Below are positions 1 to 8,866 of a stretch of 64,000 nt of DNA, in pieces. Every line of letters begins with the position of its first letter. Positions within the stretch are counted from its first letter, which is position 1. Below the pieces are notes generated by a model that worked only from the letters and a program-made list of their open reading frames with translations, had not been told where the DNA came from and did no database searches. The translations under genes were made by a program, and so were the position numbers. Source of the stretch: Gimesia chilikensis (GTDB taxonomy: Bacteria > Planctomycetota > Planctomycetia > Planctomycetales > Planctomycetaceae); assembly GCF_008329715.1 (NCBI RefSeq), contig NZ_VTSR01000004.1, positions 124,001-188,000 of the forward strand, written 5' to 3'.

Positions 1-1013
1 CCTTGGGGAAACATGAGGGCCGAAAAATCCTGCTGCTGCACTTTCGGATGGAGCGTGATCTCTTGAACGGTGTACTGTCTCCGCCAGTCGATCTCGTAGC
101 TACCATTATATTTGAATAAAAACAGATTATAGTGATCGATGTGAGCCTGACGCGGGAACCAGACGCCGGCACCCAGTTGCTGCCATTCGTCGACGAACGC
201 CTCTTTGATCGGTTTCTCTCGTGAAAACTGGTCGTAATAGGTTACGATCTTCACCGGTATCAGATTCCGCTCCTGGGCCAGCCACAAGATCTGCTTCGAG
301 AACCGGACACCACTGTCATTCAACCGTTCGACCACGACCTGGGTGCACTTCAATCCCTGAATCTCTCCCGTCCCTTCAATCCAGGCTTTGACCTGGAATG
401 GCTTGGGATGAACTGGTAATCCTGGATAATGAATCATGGCTTTCTTTCCGCTCAAGAAAATTGAGAGCGGGACGTGGGGTGAGCTCTCGAGCAGCATGTG
501 CGGCCGTCCGTAGTTTTCCATTCGCTTGGGTAAATCTGAGATTTCTCCCAGTTTGTTCTGATTGCGTTGACCGACCGCGAGCGGGGATTCATGATCAATT
601 TCATGGAAGCGACGATAGGTGGTTCCGTCAAACAGCGTCAGCGTCGTATTCATCCCCTCCAGGAAGTGCCTCTGATTTTTCTGGGGGTTCTGTGTATGTA
701 GTCGAAATTTCCCCGCAGTGATCTCATCCTGGCGGAATTTCTCTCCCTGAACCAGGATCGAGTATTCCGTCTCATTTTCTACCTTCCACTTGGGATGGGC
801 TTTACCAGGCGGCTGCTGGTAATTCTCGTGCAGGTTGAGTTTCAGTTCAGAGTAGAACGCTTCATTTTGTTCCAACTCGCTGATCAGTGCCTGCAGTTCT
901 TGATCTTGATCGGGTTGCTTGTCCTGCTGAGGAGCGGCGGACAGGCTGACGGGCAATATTAACAGCATCAGCCAGACGAAAATAATGCACCTGCAGGCAG
1001 ACAGTTTAATCAT
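1..1013 (-). CDS. Secreted protein of unknown function, 3' end outside window
   Basis: The minus strand reads open from an ATG at 1013 to the window edge, giving about 337 residues without a stop. The N-terminus MIKLSACRCIIF is followed by a hydrophobic stretch (VWLMLLILPVSL) and SAAPQQ, a typical Sec signal peptide with cleavage after the Ala region. The mature part starts with an acidic, coiled-coil-like stretch (ELQALISELEQNEAFYSELK) and continues as beta-rich sequence with phrases such as TLTLFDGTTYRRFHE and VKAWIEGTGEIQGLKCTQVVVE. That pattern resembles the LolA-like outer-membrane-lipoprotein-sorting fold used by many secreted planctomycete proteins. This assignment is inferred from style only. 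The region after LISELEQNEAFYSELKLNL recalls the LolA-like part of the M56 protein at 39902-42883. It is a real gene, cut only by the window edge. Confidence 0.75.
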   Translation of the reverse strand, partial: MIKLSACRCIIFVWLMLLILPVSLSAAPQQDKQPDQDQELQALISELEQNEAFYSELKLNLHENYQQPPGKAHPKWKVENETEYSILVQGEKFRQDEITAGKFRLHTQNPQKNQRHFLEGMNTTLTLFDGTTYRRFHEIDHESPLAVGQRNQNKLGEISDLPKRMENYGRPHMLLESSPHVPLSIFLSGKKAMIHYPGLPVHPKPFQVKAWIEGTGEIQGLKCTQVVVERLNDSGVRFSKQILWLAQERNLIPVKIVTYYDQFSREKPIKEAFVDEWQQLGAGVWFPRQAHIDHYNLFLFKYNGSYEIDWRRQYTVQEITLHPKVQQQDFSALMFPQ

Positions 1014-1292
1014 GGTAGTCTCCAGTCATACCGGTAGCGGAGATCAGAATCAGCTACGTTAACTCACATGTTTTCATGGTGTGCCTGCATTCTCTAGCCG
1101 TCGATTGTATAGTAACTTGTTGCGATAGGAAAACATTTTTTCGTCGGGACATCCCGCACAACTCATCCAATCGCCGAGTCAAACAGGGATCGCTCCAGAA
1201 TCTCTCAGGAAACTTCGTAGAAAAAAACACATCTTGGAAAATGGGGTAAACTTAATGCTGGATAGATAAAACATTCCAGAGAAATCAGAATC

Positions 1293-1733
1293 ATGCAGAA
1301 TACGCAACACATCAAATCACGATTGCGTCATGTTCATCAGCGTTCTGGTGCCGCCTCGGTTGAGATGGCCATCGTCGCTCCTCTGTTCTTTCTGCTGATT
1401 ATGGGACTGGTTGAATTTACCCGCATGGGTATGGTCAAGCAGGCCCTGACCGACGCCGCCCGGGCCGGGTGCCGGAAAGCAGTGCTTGTCGGCACGATTA
1501 CCACTTCTAACGCGGAAGCCATTATCCGCGATCATATGCAGGCCACGATCGCCAGTGCCAATGATGCCAGCCTCTGCCGCATCAATTTTGAGCCAACCGA
1601 GCTCGAAGGGCTGGAATCTGGTACTACCATCACTGCTACCGTCGAAGTCAATTACTCCGACGTTTCCTGGATAGTTCCCCGCTTCTTGAATCAGTCTGTC
1701 CTGCGAGGACAGTCGACGATGAAACGGGAATGA
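1293..1733 (+). CDS. TadE-family pseudopilin
   Basis: A 146-residue protein with the TadE signature: a short basic N-terminus, then RSGAASVEMAIVAPLFFLLIMGLVEFTRMGM (about residues 18-48). That stretch is a prepilin-like hydrophobic helix with the E of VEMA and the conserved E of GLVEF. In the family, TadE proteins are minor pseudopilins of the tight-adherence (Flp) pilus, cleaved by a TadV-type peptidase and assembled in the inner membrane. The rest is a small periplasmic domain ending in RGQSTMKRE. It is the first of three co-directional genes with gaps of 40 and 55 bases, so an operon is likely. The start ATG at 1293 follows GAGAAATCAGAATC, a weak ribosome site. No TadA ATPase, secretin or TadV is in the window, so the assembly machine must be elsewhere. 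Confidence 0.88.
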   Translation: MQNTQHIKSRLRHVHQRSGAASVEMAIVAPLFFLLIMGLVEFTRMGMVKQALTDAARAGCRKAVLVGTITTSNAEAIIRDHMQATIASANDASLCRINFEPTELEGLESGTTITATVEVNYSDVSWIVPRFLNQSVLRGQSTMKRE

Positions 1734-1773
1734 CCGTCCGCTCAACAATCGAAACAGCGGGAGGAACTGAAGC

Positions 1774-2271
1774 ATGCTCACCCAACGCAAAACAGCTTTA
1801 GCTCAGAAATCTTCTCAACGAAAAGGTGTCGCAGCAGTGGAGTGTGCCCTGGTGGCACCATTACTGGTGCTGATTACCCTGGGAGCAATCGACTCTGGTC
1901 AGTTTGTGAATATGGCTCAGGTCGTCAACGACGCCTCGTATGCGGGAGCGCGACAGGCCTCTCAGAATACGGCTCTCAATCAGTCCGAAGTTCGGGCTGC
2001 TGTTCTGAATTATTTCGTCCAGCAGTTTCCCCATGTCTCGGCCACAGAAATTGACAGTGCTTTAACGGTCAATGTTTACCGCAGTCTGAATATCTCACTG
2101 CTCGAAGGTGATCTGACAGCAGTTTTAAATGGTGATCTGACAACCTTGCTGTCCGGTGAGCCGGTCGCTGTGCAGGTCATCTTTCGCTATGACTCCATTC
2201 GCTGGTTAACCGGCTTTCCGGGACTTGACGGGAGAACCGTTGAGACGACCACCGTAATGCGACGTGAATGA
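1774..2271 (+). CDS. TadE/TadF-like pseudopilin
   Basis: A 165-residue protein starting at ATG 1774 behind GGGAGGAACTGAAGC, a good Shine-Dalgarno. Residues 17-45 read RKGVAAVECALVAPLLVLITLGAIDSGQF, again a prepilin-like helix with the conserved glutamate (AVECA). The usual second Glu of TadE is replaced by Asp (GAIDSG). The C-terminal domain is periplasmic and ends VETTTVMRRE, very like the end of the preceding TadE, so the two are probably paralogues from a duplication. The role by family is minor pilin of the Tad/Flp pilus. It lies 40 bases after the first TadE and 55 before the Tad-domain gene. Confidence 0.85.
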   Translation: MLTQRKTALAQKSSQRKGVAAVECALVAPLLVLITLGAIDSGQFVNMAQVVNDASYAGARQASQNTALNQSEVRAAVLNYFVQQFPHVSATEIDSALTVNVYRSLNISLLEGDLTAVLNGDLTTLLSGEPVAVQVIFRYDSIRWLTGFPGLDGRTVETTTVMRRE

Positions 2272-2326
2272 CTGCAAGCGAAATCAGAGCAGGTAAAAGT
2301 AGAAATCAGGTAGAGAGGCAAATCAA

Positions 2327-3430
2327 ATGCGCGTTCATCGGACAGTAATCGCGAAAGACAGACAGCGACGGAATCGCAAAGGCGCAATTGCGGTCTTCAC
2401 GGCCGTGCTGATGGTTCCCCTGCTGGGAATGGTGGCGTTCACAGTTGACTATGGATACCTCCTCAAAAAACGGGCCGACCTGCAGCGTGCTGCGGATGCG
2501 GCAGTACTCGCGGCAGTGCGGGATCTGCTCCCCGATGCAGACGGCTACCAGGACCTGGTGAAAGTCCGGGCGCGGGTTCGCGAGTATGTCGCCTATAATT
2601 TGAAAGACATTCCCGATTTCGTCGTTCTCGATTCCGATATCGAAATCGGTCGCTATGATCCCTCCTCAGTCTACGACGACTTCACCATTCTGGACTGGGG
2701 CACCTTCGACACCGTTCGAGTCACATTAAGATTCGACCAGACAGCCAACTCGCCTGTCTCATTGTTCTTCGCCCGCATCCTGGGAATTAACGAGTCCGCC
2801 GTTCGCGCCTCTTCAACGGCCATCCTGCAGAAGGGCAGCCTGCTGACACCAGGCGTCGGGGTCCTCCCCTTTACCATCCCCAAGTCGGAATGGGATAACA
2901 CCGAGTTGGGGGATGTCTGGAGCATCTACGGCGATGGGCGGCTGGAAGACAATATCGGAGCCCCGATCCCCGGAAACTGGGGGACCCTCGATATCGGCGG
3001 GAATCTGAACAGTACCGACGACATGCGGGACCAGATTCTCAATGGCTTAAGGCAGTATGACCTCGACGCGCTGCATACGCAGGGACGGATTCCCTCGAAT
3101 GAATACATCGACAGCCGGGTTCCGTTATACATGTCAGGCGACCCGGGGCTCTCCTCCGGTCTGAAGCTGGCCATCAATGCCATCGAAGGTCAGAAACGTC
3201 TGATTCCCGTTTATGATTCCGCGGATAGCGGTGGCAGCCACGTGGAATTCCACGTCGTGGGCTGGGCGGTCTGCGAAGTCATCGACTCACACTGGGGTGG
3301 GGATAAAAATACTTATCTGCGTATTAAAAAGTCGCATCTTTATGATGCCCTGTTGAAGCCACAGACCGATCTGAGCATCACGACAGGAGTCGTGGAAGGG
3401 GCCTTCGCAGCTCCGGCAATGGTGGAATAA
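2327..3430 (+). CDS. TadG-like pilus assembly protein
   Basis: A 367-residue protein. Residues 18-58 (RKGAIAVFTAVLMVPLLGMVAFTVDYGYLLKKRADLQRAAD) match the putative Flp-pilus-assembly TadG N-terminal domain: one membrane helix followed by VDYG and the KRADLQRAADAAVLAAV helix. The long remainder is predicted periplasmic and contains no recognisable von Willebrand domain, which some TadG proteins carry. In the family TadG anchors the pilus machine across the periplasm. It is the last gene of the tadE-tadE-tadG trio and is closed by an intrinsic terminator at 3464-3522. The start ATG at 2327 follows AGAGAGGCAAATCAA. Confidence 0.86.
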   Translation: MRVHRTVIAKDRQRRNRKGAIAVFTAVLMVPLLGMVAFTVDYGYLLKKRADLQRAADAAVLAAVRDLLPDADGYQDLVKVRARVREYVAYNLKDIPDFVVLDSDIEIGRYDPSSVYDDFTILDWGTFDTVRVTLRFDQTANSPVSLFFARILGINESAVRASSTAILQKGSLLTPGVGVLPFTIPKSEWDNTELGDVWSIYGDGRLEDNIGAPIPGNWGTLDIGGNLNSTDDMRDQILNGLRQYDLDALHTQGRIPSNEYIDSRVPLYMSGDPGLSSGLKLAINAIEGQKRLIPVYDSADSGGSHVEFHVVGWAVCEVIDSHWGGDKNTYLRIKKSHLYDALLKPQTDLSITTGVVEGAFAAPAMVE

Positions 3431-3463
3431 GCCCGGCCGAGATAGCACGGAACTGAGAGGCCC

Positions 3464-3522
3464 GGGGTGGGATGCTTTAATGCTTCCGGGAGGGGCATAG
3501 GGCTCCCACCCTTTTTATTTTT
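3464..3522 (+). terminator. Intrinsic terminator of the tad-like operon
   Basis: GGGTGGGA (3465-3472) pairs perfectly with TCCCACCC (3504-3511), and the apical part (ATGCTTCC with GGGGCAT, using G-U pairs) extends the hairpin. A T-rich tail (CTTTTTATTTTT) follows directly. This is a strong Rho-independent terminator 33 bases after the TadG stop. It also shows that the next gene cannot start at the GTG at 3467. Confidence 0.85.
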
Positions 3523-3547
3523 CCCCGTGCTCGCTATTGTCTGCGTT

Positions 3548-4414
3548 ATGCATCAGGAACCTGAATTCAGACAGTCCCGCGCGCTCCGCGACCTGCAATG
3601 GGCCATCGAAAGTCCCTCGCTCATTACTCAGTCCGATCAGAGGATCCAGCCTCCTGGTCTGCCCCCACTCAGCCAGATCGACCCGCGGGAACTGGAAGCG
3701 TTTCTGGCTCCTTATGCCCGCTTTCGCATTGGCGAATATTTCGAGGGACTGGTTCTCTACTGGCTGGAGTGGATCCGGGGCGTCAATATCATAGCCCAGC
3801 ATCAGCAGGTCTTTGAAAATCAGCAGACCATCGGCGAAATTGATTTCCTGTTCCAGGATGAAGCAGGCGAACTGACACACTGGGAAACCGCCGTCAAATT
3901 CTATCTGTATTGCCCCGAGGTCAATGCGACGGGCAGCCACTATGTCGGTCCCCATGTCAAAGATGCTTTCGAGAGGAAGATGCGACGACTGTTCGCGCAT
4001 CAACTCCCCTTGAGCCAGCAGCATTTCCCGGATGTCACCCGGAGAGAGGCCTTCGTCAAAGGCTGGCTGTTCTATCATCCCGATCACGAACGTCCAACGC
4101 AGTTACCGGACCATCTCTCTTTGCAGCATGCCCAGGGGGTCTGGCTCCATTTGAAAGAACTGGATCGACTCTTAAACGAGGAGTCGAATCCTCGTTTCCT
4201 CATTCGGGAAAAACCGGACTGGCTCTCCCCCGCATTCTGTAACAGCACAGACCCGGCTCTGATCGACTTCGACGAACTTCACCCTCACCTCGCAGCACAC
4301 TTCCAAAAGTCCACACGCCCCATTTTGATCAGCGTCTTAACCGCACACGACGCATCCTATCTCGAAAGCGAACGGGCTTTCGTCGTCCCCGACCACTGGC
4401 CGCAGATTCATTAA
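3548..4414 (+). CDS. DUF1853 family protein
   Basis: A 288-residue cytosolic protein, MHQEPEFRQSRALRDLQWAIESPSLI onward, which fits the DUF1853 family. The characteristic body includes RIGEYFEGLVLYWLEWI, a GEIDFLFQD motif near residue 100 and HWETAVKFYLY. The E-x-D...E-x-K arrangement recalls the PD-(D/E)XK nuclease core, and a nuclease-like fold has been considered for this kind of sequence. No activity is assigned here. An in-frame GTG at 3467 would add 27 residues, but it lies inside a terminator hairpin and gives no family-like sequence, so ATG 3548 is preferred. It stands alone between the tad terminator and the dGTPase promoter. Confidence 0.8.
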   Translation: MHQEPEFRQSRALRDLQWAIESPSLITQSDQRIQPPGLPPLSQIDPRELEAFLAPYARFRIGEYFEGLVLYWLEWIRGVNIIAQHQQVFENQQTIGEIDFLFQDEAGELTHWETAVKFYLYCPEVNATGSHYVGPHVKDAFERKMRRLFAHQLPLSQQHFPDVTRREAFVKGWLFYHPDHERPTQLPDHLSLQHAQGVWLHLKELDRLLNEESNPRFLIREKPDWLSPAFCNSTDPALIDFDELHPHLAAHFQKSTRPILISVLTAHDASYLESERAFVVPDHWPQIH

Positions 4415-4468
4415 CCGAGTCGCTTTGTGAAAAGTAAATGACATCTCCGTTCCAGCGGACTCACTTCC

Positions 4469-4497
4469 TTCTGATTTGCAGCGGATCTGTGTATAAT
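4469..4497 (+). promoter_or_regulatory. Likely sigma70-type promoter of the dGTPase gene
   Basis: A perfect -10 hexamer TATAAT (4492-4497) lies 17 bases after TTCTGA (4469-4474), a weak -35. Transcription would start near 4504, leaving a leader of about 55 bases before the ATG at 4559. Confidence 0.45.
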
Positions 4498-4558
4498 CCC
4501 GCACCGTGTATGATAACGAAACTGTTGCAGCTGAATCAGAAGAGACCTTGAGACCATA

Positions 4559-5896
4559 ATGGAAGATCACTGGATATTACGCCGACGGGAGGATGAAGAA
4601 GGTTACCCCCGTAAGACGTTCAACGATCCCGATTCGGAGAATTACGAATCGCAGTTCCTGCGCGATAAAGCCCGGATTATTCACTCGTCCGCGTTCCGCC
4701 GTCTGCAGTCGAAGACCCAGGTCTTTTCACTGGGGGACAGCGACTTCTACCGGACCCGCCTGACCCACACCCTCGAAGTGGCACAGATTGGGGCCAGTAT
4801 CGCTTCGCAATTACGGTTTTCCGGTCATCGGGATCAGATCTCTACACTGATTCCGTCCAACAGCCTGATCGAGGCGATCTGCCTGGCACACGATCTGGGA
4901 CATCCTCCCTACGGGCATGGCGGCGAATACTCACTCAACAAATTCATGTATCAGGATGGCGGCTTCGAAGGCAACGGGCAGACTCTGCGCATCGTCTGTC
5001 GTCTGGGCGAGTTTTCGGAACAACATGGTCTCGATCTCACCCGCCGTACTTTGCTGGGATTATTAAAGTATCCCGCCACCCATTCCCAGGTCGCCAACTA
5101 CGACCTGGTCCAGGCGAATCACAGCGACACCAGTTCAAAACTTGCCCTTTATAAACCGCCCAAGTGCATTCACGACGATGACGCCGACCTCCTGGAGTGG
5201 ATCATCGAGCCCTTTTCGGAATCCGACCGCGCAATCCTGACCGAACTCAAGCCCAACCCGACCGGGCACGCCAAAACAATCCGCAAATCTTTCGATACGT
5301 CGATCATGGAACTGGCCGACGACATCGCTTATGGCGTGCATGACCTGGAAGATGCGATTGCCATGGGACTGGTCTCTCACCGGATCTGGGCAGCCGAAGT
5401 TATGGAACAACTTCCGAATCATGCCGGAACGGAGCTGGCGGATATTATTACCCGCTATACGGAAAAACTCTTTTCCGGTTCGCATAAACAACTCAAGCAC
5501 GGCATCAGCAACATCGTGGGGGGACTGATTCGCGATATCGAAATCCGCGATCTGGAATCGGGGGAGCACGAGCTGATCCGCTTTAATGCCTGCCTCACAA
5601 CCGACTCGGCAGCGATTCTGAATATTCTCAAGAACTTCGTTTTCAAGCACGTCATCAAACAGCGTCAGAATCAGATCCTGGAACTCAAAGGCCAGATGAT
5701 CGTGGAGAAACTGTTCGAAGCAATCCTCGAGAATCCGGAACGACTGCTCAAGCCGGACGAATTCGCAAGCTTCAAAGCCACCGGCTCCAAACGCATCCTC
5801 TCAGACTACGTCTCAGGCATGACCGACGTCTACGCCAGCCGGCTCTACAGTAATCTGTTTCTACCCCAGTCGGGCTCCCTGTTTGATCAGCTTTGA
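4559..5896 (+). CDS. dgt: dGTP triphosphohydrolase (dGTPase, HD superfamily)
   Basis: A 445-residue protein of the dGTPase family, which hydrolyses dGTP (or other dNTPs) to the nucleoside and triphosphate in the cytosol. Visible signatures: SSAFRRLQSKTQVF (residues 43-56), RTRLTHTLEVAQIG with the first metal His at H70, the HD pair in AHDLGHPPYGHGGE (H111, D112), FEGNGQTLRI at about 136-145, and the distal ELADDIAYGVHDLEDA (D254/D255) completing the HD metal site. The length is typical. Enzymes of this family control dNTP pools, and some are known to protect against phage by removing deoxynucleotides; nothing here proves that role. The gene has its own promoter and ends 12 bases before the convergent M56 gene. 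Confidence 0.93.
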   Translation: MEDHWILRRREDEEGYPRKTFNDPDSENYESQFLRDKARIIHSSAFRRLQSKTQVFSLGDSDFYRTRLTHTLEVAQIGASIASQLRFSGHRDQISTLIPSNSLIEAICLAHDLGHPPYGHGGEYSLNKFMYQDGGFEGNGQTLRIVCRLGEFSEQHGLDLTRRTLLGLLKYPATHSQVANYDLVQANHSDTSSKLALYKPPKCIHDDDADLLEWIIEPFSESDRAILTELKPNPTGHAKTIRKSFDTSIMELADDIAYGVHDLEDAIAMGLVSHRIWAAEVMEQLPNHAGTELADIITRYTEKLFSGSHKQLKHGISNIVGGLIRDIEIRDLESGEHELIRFNACLTTDSAAILNILKNFVFKHVIKQRQNQILELKGQMIVEKLFEAILENPERLLKPDEFASFKATGSKRILSDYVSGMTDVYASRLYSNLFLPQSGSLFDQL

Positions 5897-5908
5897 TGCA
5901 TTCGTATC

Positions 5909-8866
5909 TCAGTCGGCCGGTTGAGACAAAATTTCCAGGCGGACCGCTTTGATCTGCTCGAGTGGTACTTTTCGAGTGGCAAATCCGGCACTGCCCCATG
6001 CAGCACTACAACTCTGAGAACTTCCTCCAGATTTGTTATTCGACGAAGGATAATATTCAAACTTGAGTCGCTCCCTTAAACTGATATTTGCGTAATAGGA
6101 CCAGTTGACCGTCGAGCTCATTTCTGGCTTTTGGTTCTGCTGAGGTCGCTCGTGAAGCTCAAAACCATGCTCCGAGGCTCCCATTCCAGAAAAGAGGTCT
6201 CCCCGTCGGCTTTCAAACAGAATTCGCATCGGGCTCAAAGCCTCGCTGACATAAATTCCGGTCTTTCCATTCACTGGAAACTCAATCGTCGGCAGTTCCT
6301 GTACCAGTGGATCTCGGCGAGGGGGCAGTTGGAGTCCTTCAAAATAGATCGTTTCCCGTGTTCTATAGGGAACCAGTTCGAAGTGATCAATCTCCTGTAA
6401 GGGGAGTGAGATCCTGATGGGAGTGTTCCCGATTCCAGCTGAGAACCAGCCGCCATTTTTCAGGTTCCATCTACGGCCCGATTTGGAAACGACCCACAGG
6501 GAGCTCCGCAGCTCTTGTGCGCCGCTTATGTCGAAAATGACTTCGGACGTGTTATCCAGACTCTGAGCTTCCCCATAAAAGCCGGTCTTTGAACTCCAGC
6601 CGATATGATTCCCTGCACCCAGGTATTTAATCTTGAACGTCACACCTGCCTGTTCCACGGAAGCACCGACCTGGGGGGGAATCTCAAATCGATAATCGTT
6701 TGCATTGTAATCGTAAACCTGTAGCACCAGATCAACCGTTTCAGGTAGTGGATTCCAGAGTGAAAACAGATGAAACCGATTCTGATCAGCCCAGTTGTAC
6801 CCCGCGCCATACTGAAAGTTATCGAGACGGATTTTCGTCTGAGAATCCAGTATCTGTATTTCCTGCAGTCCAAATCGGGACTCGACAGGATTCGCTAAAT
6901 CAATCAGTGCGTGATCCAGAAAAGCTCCATTCTTGATTTCTGGTAATGATGTTTTAGAAAGCGACTGTGGTTTCCCTTTGCCATTCTCGGAAACGAAAGA
7001 TCCATCTTTCTGAGCACGATAAACGGCTGCGATCTCATATTGATTTCCGTTGCTTTCCAGTCGGAGCTCATCGGTTCCAGTGGCGTCTTTGAGAATGGGG
7101 CTCTCAGCAGCACTCTGTGTGAAATTTCGTGGGCGTGACCAGCGCCGCCAGATCAATACATCCGGTAATGTCCCCTGGCGGGACTTCGATTCAAACCAGC
7201 CTAGACTCTGGATCTCAGCAAAATATCCCTCCGGATACGCCTGGCTGCTCATACGATAGACTGTATCATAAACGGGGAGATAGACCTTTCCCTCGGCGTC
7301 TGTGGTCAGGTTCACGAATTTCAGTTTCAAGCTCGGATCCAGTGAATGGTTCTGCACACGATTGCATTCGACTTCGATCTGTGAAATTTCAACTCCCGTG
7401 GCTGGCTCTCCATTCCCCAGTTGATACCGCTGGGACAGCACGACCGGTGCCTGCTTGAGTGCCTGGTTTTTGAGACGCGTCGCTTCCTGCTGATTCCCCT
7501 CCAACTGATACCATGTCCCCAGCAGATACTGGGCATAGAAGTTGTCCGGGTACAGTTTCAGAACTGCCTCAAGCTTTTCGCGTGTCTCCGGTTGAGCGAA
7601 TTTCCGCTGATCATTACTGGTGAAGAAATAAGTTTGTGCCAGTTCCTTGCATTCCTCGACAGCCGCCTCTTCATTCTGATCGAGTTGAAACGAGAGATTC
7701 CGCCAGACTCCATTGCCCTCCAGTGTCGTTTGCGTGACCGGCTGTGTTTCCGGTTGAATCCCCGGCAGCATGATCAAAGCAATCAGCACCACCAGGAACA
7801 GAGCAGGGTACCGCAGGCGATCTGACCGAAAGAGCGACGCATCCATCAACCGCCGGATCCGCCGCGCGGTAGGATGCTCGCGATGCACAAACCCGAGGAC
7901 CAGCGTCTCTGCCAGTCGATTGTGTTGACGCGATGCCGCCTCAATCAGCGTTTCACAATACCGTTCCGGCTGAGCCAGCTCTCTGGCCAGCAGGAGGTCG
8001 TCGCAACAGTCTTCGCGAGTCTGTCTGAGCGAACGGCGTAACCACCACAGGGCCGGATGAAACCACCAGACGATACTCACCAGCGTTTCAAACCAGCCGA
8101 CCAGCAGGTCCCGGCGACGGACATGTGCGAGTTCATGCGCGAGTACAATCGTCAGCTGATCCGCCTGTAACTCTTCTGCCAGTCCGCGGGGGAGTACAAT
8201 CGTCGGACGCCAGGTGCCGATGGCAAAGGGACCGTCCGTTTCATCGGAGAGACGTAACGCAGGCGTGGTTTTCATGTTCAACAGACCGGCGATCCGCGCG
8301 ATCTCCGCATGCAGTGTACCACTCTCTTGCAGCGCACTGGACCGCACAATCCGCTTCACCGCCGTGTAGCGACGCATGAGAACGAACAGGGCACAAACAA
8401 CGCCACCGATATACAGACACATCCAGAAAGCAGACCAGCCGAATTTTGCTGTCGCAGAATGATTAGGAACGACAGGGGCAGGGGAGGCTGCAGGTTGAGG
8501 GACAGTCTCTTGGGGCTGAATATTCTCCGCTGCTTCTGAATTCCGCACTCCGCTGCGCACAGCAGAGGAAGAATTGTCTTCTGTAAGTAAAGTCGTTTCT
8601 ATGGTGTAGATGGGGGGCACCCTGAAGACCTGCTGATGCATTGCCGATGACTGTGAAAAGAAGCCGGTCGACAGCGTCATAAAAGGTGGAGTGGCAAATT
8701 TAAGCAGCACAACCAGTAAGATGGCATAGCGCAAGGGAGCACTGATCCAGCGTCGTAAGAGAAACAACAGCACAAACACGAATCCCGCCAACAGTGCAGC
8801 CTGCCAGCCCGCCGCCCGCATCCATGTACTCCAGGCTTCCGAGATTTGCTGGAAGAAGTCGATCAT
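5909..8866 (-). CDS. M56 (BlaR1-type) membrane metallopeptidase with novel C-terminal sensor region, pair 1
   Basis: A 985-residue membrane protein. Helices lie near residues 20-38, 47-60 and 143-164. A cytosolic zinc peptidase domain follows with HELAH (H244-H248) and the third-ligand motif REDCCDD (E285), then a final helix near 352-370. In the BlaR1/MecR1 family such proteins sense an outside signal and destroy their partner BlaI repressor. The extracellular part has no penicillin-binding-protein domain. It has a TPR-like helical stretch (LEAVLKLYPDNFYAQYLLGT, about 430-460), then about 500 residues of beta-rich sequence, including a segment like a carboxypeptidase-regulatory fold (LTTDAEGKVYLPVYDT). 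The start ATG overlaps the stop of the BlaI gene by 4 bases (ATGA), so the pair is translationally coupled. The ligand is unknown. Confidence 0.88.
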   Translation of the reverse strand: MIDFFQQISEAWSTWMRAAGWQAALLAGFVFVLLFLLRRWISAPLRYAILLVVLLKFATPPFMTLSTGFFSQSSAMHQQVFRVPPIYTIETTLLTEDNSSSAVRSGVRNSEAAENIQPQETVPQPAASPAPVVPNHSATAKFGWSAFWMCLYIGGVVCALFVLMRRYTAVKRIVRSSALQESGTLHAEIARIAGLLNMKTTPALRLSDETDGPFAIGTWRPTIVLPRGLAEELQADQLTIVLAHELAHVRRRDLLVGWFETLVSIVWWFHPALWWLRRSLRQTREDCCDDLLLARELAQPERYCETLIEAASRQHNRLAETLVLGFVHREHPTARRIRRLMDASLFRSDRLRYPALFLVVLIALIMLPGIQPETQPVTQTTLEGNGVWRNLSFQLDQNEEAAVEECKELAQTYFFTSNDQRKFAQPETREKLEAVLKLYPDNFYAQYLLGTWYQLEGNQQEATRLKNQALKQAPVVLSQRYQLGNGEPATGVEISQIEVECNRVQNHSLDPSLKLKFVNLTTDAEGKVYLPVYDTVYRMSSQAYPEGYFAEIQSLGWFESKSRQGTLPDVLIWRRWSRPRNFTQSAAESPILKDATGTDELRLESNGNQYEIAAVYRAQKDGSFVSENGKGKPQSLSKTSLPEIKNGAFLDHALIDLANPVESRFGLQEIQILDSQTKIRLDNFQYGAGYNWADQNRFHLFSLWNPLPETVDLVLQVYDYNANDYRFEIPPQVGASVEQAGVTFKIKYLGAGNHIGWSSKTGFYGEAQSLDNTSEVIFDISGAQELRSSLWVVSKSGRRWNLKNGGWFSAGIGNTPIRISLPLQEIDHFELVPYRTRETIYFEGLQLPPRRDPLVQELPTIEFPVNGKTGIYVSEALSPMRILFESRRGDLFSGMGASEHGFELHERPQQNQKPEMSSTVNWSYYANISLRERLKFEYYPSSNNKSGGSSQSCSAAWGSAGFATRKVPLEQIKAVRLEILSQPAD

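Noticed and set aside
3467..3547. Longer GTG start for the DUF1853 gene
   Set aside because: It lies inside a terminator stem and gives hydrophobic non-family sequence; ATG 3548 begins the conserved part.
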